DNA of 38,375 nucleotides from Sphingomonas montana. Its GTDB lineage: Bacteria > Pseudomonadota > Alphaproteobacteria > Sphingomonadales > Sphingomonadaceae. The notes under the pieces were generated by a model. It was given only the letters and a program-made list of their open reading frames with translations. It did not search any database and was not told where the DNA came from. The position numbers and the translations under genes are program-made. The DNA is taken from assembly GCF_001956315.1 (NCBI RefSeq), contig NZ_MOLY01000016.1, positions 1 through 38,375 of the forward strand, in the 5' to 3' direction. Below are positions 34,499-38,375 of this stretch, in pieces. Each line of letters starts with the position of its first letter. Within the stretch, counting starts at the first letter, position 1.

Positions 34499-34619
34499 CT
34501 GTCTGAACGGCCGGTGGTCGCAAACGGGTCCCGCTCATAGTCATGACCTCGATCAAGACACCGATGGACATTTGGCGCGGGCATTTGGAACAGACCCAAA
34601 ACACGCTAAGGCCGCGGGC

Positions 34620-35651
34620 ATGACCGACGACGACCGCATGCTGACGCCCGCCCGCCGCCCCGAGGATGTCGACGCGGCGCTGCGCCCCAAATCGCTCGAC
34701 GATTTTGTCGGGCAAAAGGCGGCGCGGGAGAATCTGCGGGTGTTCGTGTCGGCCGCCAAGGCGCGTGGCGACGTTCTGGACCATGTGCTGTTCTTCGGGC
34801 CGCCGGGGCTGGGCAAGACGACGCTGGCGCAGATCGTGGCGCGCGAGATGGGCGTGGGGTTCCGCGCGACGTCCGGTCCGGTGATCGCCAAGTCGGGCGA
34901 TCTGGCCGCGCTGCTGACGAACCTGGAGGACGGCGACGTCCTGTTCATCGACGAGATCCACCGGCTGAACCCGGCGGTGGAGGAAGTGCTGTACCCCGCG
35001 ATGGAAGACCGCGCGCTGGACCTGATGATCGGCGAGGGACCGTCGGCGCGGTCGGTGCGGATCGACCTGCCGCGCTTCACGCTGGTGGGAGCGACGACGC
35101 GGCAGGGCCTGCTGACGACGCCGTTGCGCGACCGGTTCGGCATCCCGATCCGGCTGCAATTCTATTCGGTGGAGGAACTGGAGCGCGTGGTGACGCGCGC
35201 CGCGGGGCTGCTCGGCATGGCGATTTCGGCGGACGGCGCGGTGGAGATCGCCCGGCGGGCGCGGGGCACGCCGCGGATCGCAGGCAGATTGCTCCGCCGG
35301 GTGCGGGATTTCGCCGACGTGGCCGGCGCGGCGGTGGTGGATGCCACGGTGGCGGACGGCGCGCTGACCCGGCTGGAGGTCGATTCGCTGGGGCTGGACG
35401 CGATGGACCGGCGCTACCTGATGATGATCGCCGACATCTATCGCGGCGGACCGGTGGGGGTGGAGACACTGGCCGCGGGCCTGAGCGAACCGCGCGACAC
35501 GATCGAGGAGGTGATCGAACCCTATCTGATCCAGCTGGGGCTCGTCGCGCGCACGGCACGCGGCCGCTGCCTCAATTCGCGCGCCTGGGGGCATATCGGC
35601 CTGCCGGAACCGGAGGGCACGGTGGTGCAGGGCGGCTTGTTCGAGGGGTAG
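34620..35651 (+). CDS. ruvB: Holliday junction helicase RuvB
   Basis: This 343-residue AAA+ motor drives branch migration with RuvA. Visible are [11 protein letters not shown], Walker A GPPGLGKT at 60-67, Walker [10 protein letters not shown] (D111, E112), sensor [17 protein letters not shown] with the Arg finger region, [20 protein letters not shown] and the winged-helix end ([12 protein letters not shown]). All are intact. The ATG at 34620 gives the family N-terminus [10 protein letters not shown]. It is 5 kb away from ruvCA, with hsp20, a TBDR and an antiporter in between. Confidence 0.98.
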   Translation: MTDDDRMLTPARRPEDVDAALRPKSLDDFVGQKAARENLRVFVSAAKARGDVLDHVLFFGPPGLGKTTLAQIVAREMGVGFRATSGPVIAKSGDLAALLTNLEDGDVLFIDEIHRLNPAVEEVLYPAMEDRALDLMIGEGPSARSVRIDLPRFTLVGATTRQGLLTTPLRDRFGIPIRLQFYSVEELERVVTRAAGLLGMAISADGAVEIARRARGTPRIAGRLLRRVRDFADVAGAAVVDATVADGALTRLEVDSLGLDAMDRRYLMMIADIYRGGPVGVETLAAGLSEPRDTIEEVIEPYLIQLGLVARTARGRCLNSRAWGHIGLPEPEGTVVQGGLFEG

Positions 35652-35775
35652 GGGCGGTGGACGGCGACGCGGCGGCGGGGTCGTATTTTCCAAGCGCAAC
35701 ATGATTTCGTTACGGTAGTCATAGTATTTGATGCAGATCAACCGGCATGATTATTTCCAAGGGGATGGAGACATA

Positions 35776-35817
35776 ATGAAAAATGAGACGTTGGAGCTGT
35801 TCACGATAGGACGGTAG
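35776..35817 (+). CDS. Possible 13-codon leader peptide
   Basis: A small frame MKNETLELFTIGR has a good ribosome binding site (GGAG, five bases before the ATG) and ends with TAG three bases before the start of the Gly/Met-rich protein. It could couple translation to the next gene. Nothing but the spacing supports it, so the call is tentative. Confidence 0.3.
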   Translation: MKNETLELFTIGR

Positions 35818-35820
35818 ATC

Positions 35821-36216
35821 ATGAATAGTTTCAAGATGATTATGGTGTCGGCTGTTGCTCTCGGCATGACGACGGCCGCAACGGCACAGTCCGGTGGCGC
35901 AGGCATGGGCGGAACCGGTGGCGCAGGCAGCATGCAGAGCGGATCGATGGGCGGCAGCATGGGTTCGGGCGCAGCGGGCGGCGTCGGCACCGGCACGATG
36001 GGCACCGGCACGATGGGTGGCATGGGCGCCGGATCCATGAACGGCACCGGGATGGGTGCGGGTTCTGTGGGTTCGTCCACGGACCGGGCCGGCGCACGCG
36101 CGACGACGCGCGGTGGGAAGTCGCGCAAAGCGACATCCAAGCGCAGCCGCGCGACCGATGCGCGCAGCACGTCGAACACGGCCGGCCAGACCAAGAGCGA
36201 TAACGATCCCCAGTAA
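35821..36216 (+). CDS. Gly/Met/Ser-rich exported protein
   Basis: This 131-residue protein has a signal peptide (MIMVSAVALGMTTAATAQ, cleavage near residue 23), a middle of Gly-Ser-Met-Thr repeats (GGMGAGSMNGTGMGAGS) and a basic, Arg/Lys/Ser/Thr-rich tail (GKSRKATSKRSRATDARS). No family is recognised; such low-complexity exported proteins may lie in the periplasm or at the surface. The 170 bases upstream are richer in A+T than the surroundings. Its context, between ruvB and the tol operon, does not suggest a role. The reading frame is supported by the signal peptide and stop position. Confidence 0.7.
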   Translation: MNSFKMIMVSAVALGMTTAATAQSGGAGMGGTGGAGSMQSGSMGGSMGSGAAGGVGTGTMGTGTMGGMGAGSMNGTGMGAGSVGSSTDRAGARATTRGGKSRKATSKRSRATDARSTSNTAGQTKSDNDPQ

Positions 36217-36314
36217 TCGTCCGTAACACGCCGCATCGTGGGTGTGCCCGTTTGGTTCGGGCGAACCGCGCGGTGGCGACAGCGGGCCGATGATGTTGCA
36301 GACGAGGATGCAGG

Positions 36315-36345
36315 TCCACCCGACCCCGCCCCGGGGTCGGGTGGA
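36315..36345. terminator. Perfect 13-bp hairpin upstream of tol genes
   Basis: TCCACCCGACCCC pairs with GGGGTCGGGTGGA around a GCCCC loop. No T tract follows. It probably ends the transcript of the preceding gene and separates it from ybgC-tolQRA. Confidence 0.5.
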
Positions 36346-36401
36346 TCGGCGCGTTCCGGAATCGGGTTGTCTCACCCCCGTTAACCGTTAGACCCGCGCG
36401 G

Positions 36402-36866
36402 ATGACGCGGGACGATCTGGACCGGCCCTATGCGGGGGGCTTCGTGGGCGCCGAGCATCGGTTCGCGCTGCGGGTGTATTTCGAGGATACCGACCTGACT
36501 GGGGTCGTCTACCACGCCAATTATCTGCGTTACATGGAACGGGCGCGGTCCGACATGCTGCGCGCGGCCGGGATCGACCAGCGTGCCGCCCAGGAAGACG
36601 GGACCGGCGCCTATGTGGTTGCCGACCTGGCCATCCGCTACCTGGCGCCGGCGCGGCTGGACGATGCGGTGCAGGTGGTCAGCCGCGTGATGCGGGTGGG
36701 CGCGGCATCCTGCGTCATTCAGCAGACAGTCATGCGCGGTACCGTCGTTCTGGCGACGGCGGAGGTGACCGCGGCGTTCGTATCGCCGCAGGGCCGCCCA
36801 CGCCGGCAACCGCGCGCGTGGATCGACATTTTCGAACGACTGACAGAGGACGACAGGGGCGCATGA
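36402..36866 (+). CDS. ybgC: YbgC-type acyl-CoA thioesterase
   Basis: This 154-residue hot-dog-fold enzyme shows the family pattern YFEDTDLTGVVYHANYLRYMERAR with the catalytic Asp (D31) and VYHANY. It hydrolyses short or medium acyl-CoA thioesters and belongs to the Tol-Pal operon by gene order. The ATG at 36402 is used; the next gene tolQ starts within its stop (ATGA). The C-terminal Arg/Pro-rich end is normal. Confidence 0.93.
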   Translation: MTRDDLDRPYAGGFVGAEHRFALRVYFEDTDLTGVVYHANYLRYMERARSDMLRAAGIDQRAAQEDGTGAYVVADLAIRYLAPARLDDAVQVVSRVMRVGAASCVIQQTVMRGTVVLATAEVTAAFVSPQGRPRRQPRAWIDIFERLTEDDRGA

Positions 36867-37552
36867 CCGGTATCGAAGTGACGACGAGCGCATCCATGCT
36901 GTCGCCGATCACGCTATTCCTGCAGGCGGACGTGATCGTGAAGACGGTGATGATCGGCCTGACGATTGCGAGCATCTGGACGTGGGTGATCATCATCGGC
37001 CACGGACTGAAGCTGCGCCGCGTGGCCGTAAAATCGGAGGCGTTCGAGCGCGATTTCTGGAAGGCGGAGGACATCGACCGGTTGTACGACGGCGCGGGCA
37101 AGGAAGACCTGCCGTCCGCGCGGGTGTTTTCCGCCGGCGTCAGCGAATGGCGGCGGTCGACCGCGGGCAAGGTGGTGGACCGCGAGGGCACACGCAGCCG
37201 GCTGGCGACCGCAATGGCGGCATCGGTCGGTGCGGAGATGGACCGGTTGTACGACCGCATTTCGGTGCTGGCGACGATCGGGTCGGTCGCGCCGTTCGTG
37301 GGGCTGTTCGGCACCGTCTGGGGCATCATGCGGGCGTTCACCGATATCGCCGGGCAGCAGTCGACCAATCTGGCAGTGGTGGCGCCGGGCATTGCCGAGG
37401 CGCTGTTCGCGACCGCGCTGGGGCTGTTCGCGGCGATCCCAGCGGTGATCGCGTATAACCGGCTGACGCATCATCTGAACCGGTTCGAGGCGAAGCTGAA
37501 CCGCTTTGCGGACGGATTCCATGCCACGCTGAGCCGGGAGCTGGAGGCGTGA
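36863..37552 (+). CDS. tolQ: Tol-Pal system inner-membrane protein TolQ
   Basis: This 229-residue protein has three membrane segments (about 22-45, 137-160 and 175-200) of the ExbB/TolQ family, with GSVAPFVGLFGTVWGIM and GIAEALFATALGLFAAIPAV forming the proton channel with TolR. The ATG at 36863 overlaps the ybgC stop, and AGGGG lies six bases upstream. It serves outer-membrane invagination during cell division. Confidence 0.96.
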   Translation: MTGIEVTTSASMLSPITLFLQADVIVKTVMIGLTIASIWTWVIIIGHGLKLRRVAVKSEAFERDFWKAEDIDRLYDGAGKEDLPSARVFSAGVSEWRRSTAGKVVDREGTRSRLATAMAASVGAEMDRLYDRISVLATIGSVAPFVGLFGTVWGIMRAFTDIAGQQSTNLAVVAPGIAEALFATALGLFAAIPAVIAYNRLTHHLNRFEAKLNRFADGFHATLSRELEA

Positions 37553-37583
37553 GGGAACATCGGCACCGCGCGGGGCGCCGGTA

Positions 37584-38072
37584 ATGGCGATGGGACCCAT
37601 ATCCGGGCGCGGCAGCAAGGGCCGGCGCGCGCCGATGGCGGAGATCAACGTCACGCCGCTGGTCGATGTGATGCTGGTGCTGCTCATCATCTTCATGGTG
37701 ACGGCACCGCTGCTGACCGCCGGGGTGCCGGTGGAATTGCCGGAAAGCCGCGCGGGCGGGCTTGAGCAGGAGCAGGAGCCGTTGCAGCTGTCGCTCGACG
37801 GGCAGGGGCGCGTGTTCATCGGTGAGACCGAGGTGTCGGATGCCGACCTGCCGGGTCGTCTGGCGCAGGCCGCGGCGGACGGGGCGGGCAAGGAACCGCC
37901 GCAGGTGTTCCTGCGCGCCGACCGGGCGCTGGAATATGGGCGCGTGATGAAGGTGATGGGCGAACTGAACGCGGCGGGGCTGAACAAGGTCGCGCTGGTG
38001 ACGGTCGGTGCCGAAACGGGCGGTGCCGACGCCGCCGCCGCCGCACCTGACGCGGCGGGGGCCGCGCGCTAG
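37584..38072 (+). CDS. tolR: Tol-Pal system protein TolR
   Basis: This 162-residue ExbD/TolR family protein has one membrane segment (about 25-45) with the proton-carrying Asp in VTPLVDVMLVLLIIFMV (D28), a periplasmic domain with DGQGRVFIGE and VFLRADRALEYGRVMKVM, and an Ala-rich tail. The ATG at 37584 follows tolQ by 31 bases; a GTG-free alternative start is MAEINV at residue 18, less likely. Confidence 0.95.
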   Translation: MAMGPISGRGSKGRRAPMAEINVTPLVDVMLVLLIIFMVTAPLLTAGVPVELPESRAGGLEQEQEPLQLSLDGQGRVFIGETEVSDADLPGRLAQAAADGAGKEPPQVFLRADRALEYGRVMKVMGELNAAGLNKVALVTVGAETGGADAAAAAPDAAGAAR

Positions 38073-38075
38073 CCC

Positions 38076-38375
38076 ATGGCGATGGAACGGTCGGAGAAGG
38101 CGGGGCTCGCCATATCGGTGGCGGCGCATGCGGCGCTGCTGGCGGTGCTGTCGCTGGGGCTGCTGGCGCCCAAGCCCTTGCCGCCCAAACCGGTGAGCGA
38201 CCCGATCGACATCCAGTTCGCCGACGAGACGGGGCTGGTGTCCGGCGCGCCCGAACCGGCGACCGAGGTGCCCGCGCAATCCGAGGCGCCCGAGATCGGG
38301 AGGCCGGAGGAGGCCGCCGCGGCCGCCGACGAGCCCGCCCCGCCCGAGCCGCGCCCCACGCCGCCGCCACCCGAG
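38076..38375 (+). CDS. tolA: TolA-like protein, N-terminal part (cut by window end)
   Basis: The frame is open to the window end and gives 100 residues: a short basic start (MAMERSEKAG), one membrane segment (LAISVAAHAALLAVLSLGLLA, in parts) and a long Pro/Glu/Ala-rich stretch that would continue as the TolA linker. It starts three bases after the tolR stop. TolA spans the periplasm and transmits TolQR energy to TolB-Pal. The diagnostic C-terminal domain is outside the window, so a TonB-type protein is not strictly excluded. Confidence 0.85.
   Translation, partial: MAMERSEKAGLAISVAAHAALLAVLSLGLLAPKPLPPKPVSDPIDIQFADETGLVSGAPEPATEVPAQSEAPEIGRPEEAAAAADEPAPPEPRPTPPPPE

Overview
The window is about 68% G+C and reads as a chromosomal segment of an alphaproteobacterium, most likely a sphingomonad (Sphingomonas or a close relative; inference). 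The basis is the 41-residue L36 protein, the families DUF2093, DUF1244, DUF2312/GapR and DUF4136, ruvCA next to yebC, a ybgC-tolQRA operon following ruvB, and large TonB-dependent receptors (TBDRs). No tRNA, rRNA, CRISPR array, prophage or transposase gene was seen.

Layout. 1-1422: end of xseA, a DUF2093 protein and an M23 peptidase. 1459-13526: an accessory block with three 2-oxoglutarate/Fe(II) oxygenase candidates (one TauD-like, two AspH-like with TPR-like N-termini), three sulfotransferase-fold proteins (two with an unusual P-loop, one canonical with TPRs), a 1067-aa TBDR and two small exported proteins. 13568-19228: clpB with a heat-shock type promoter, and a tandem M16 peptidase. 19322-23533: a minus-strand run of DUF4136 lipoprotein, M14 carboxypeptidase, gpmA, purE and purK. 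23690-27856: rpmJ, pyk, DUF1244, gapR, a membrane protein and yebC. 28005-29582: a DUF559 endonuclease-like gene framed by palindromic repeats, then ruvC and ruvA. 29800-34498: hsp20 with a probable RNA thermometer, a second TBDR and a cation/proton antiporter, which separate ruvA from ruvB. 34620-38375: ruvB, a Gly/Met-rich exported protein, then ybgC-tolQ-tolR-tolA (tolA cut by the window end).

The best candidate for an undescribed system is the 1.4-13.5 kb block. Hydroxylases, sulfotransferases and a receptor lie together, often as divergent pairs with very short intergenic gaps, which suggests a hydroxylation/sulfation pathway tied to outer-membrane uptake, either acting on a ligand or on a protein/peptide. 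The substrate cannot be read from sequence. Three regulatory or repeat observations also stand out: (i) a ROSE-like thermometer in front of hsp20 and matching RpoH-like promoters (CTTG..-N16-CCA..T) in front of hsp20 and clpB; (ii) a dispersed GC-rich palindromic repeat at six places, two of which frame the DUF559 gene, one of them encoding its C-terminal tail and supplying the ruvC ribosome binding site; (iii) mutually exclusive hairpins or a long dyad upstream of the second TBDR.
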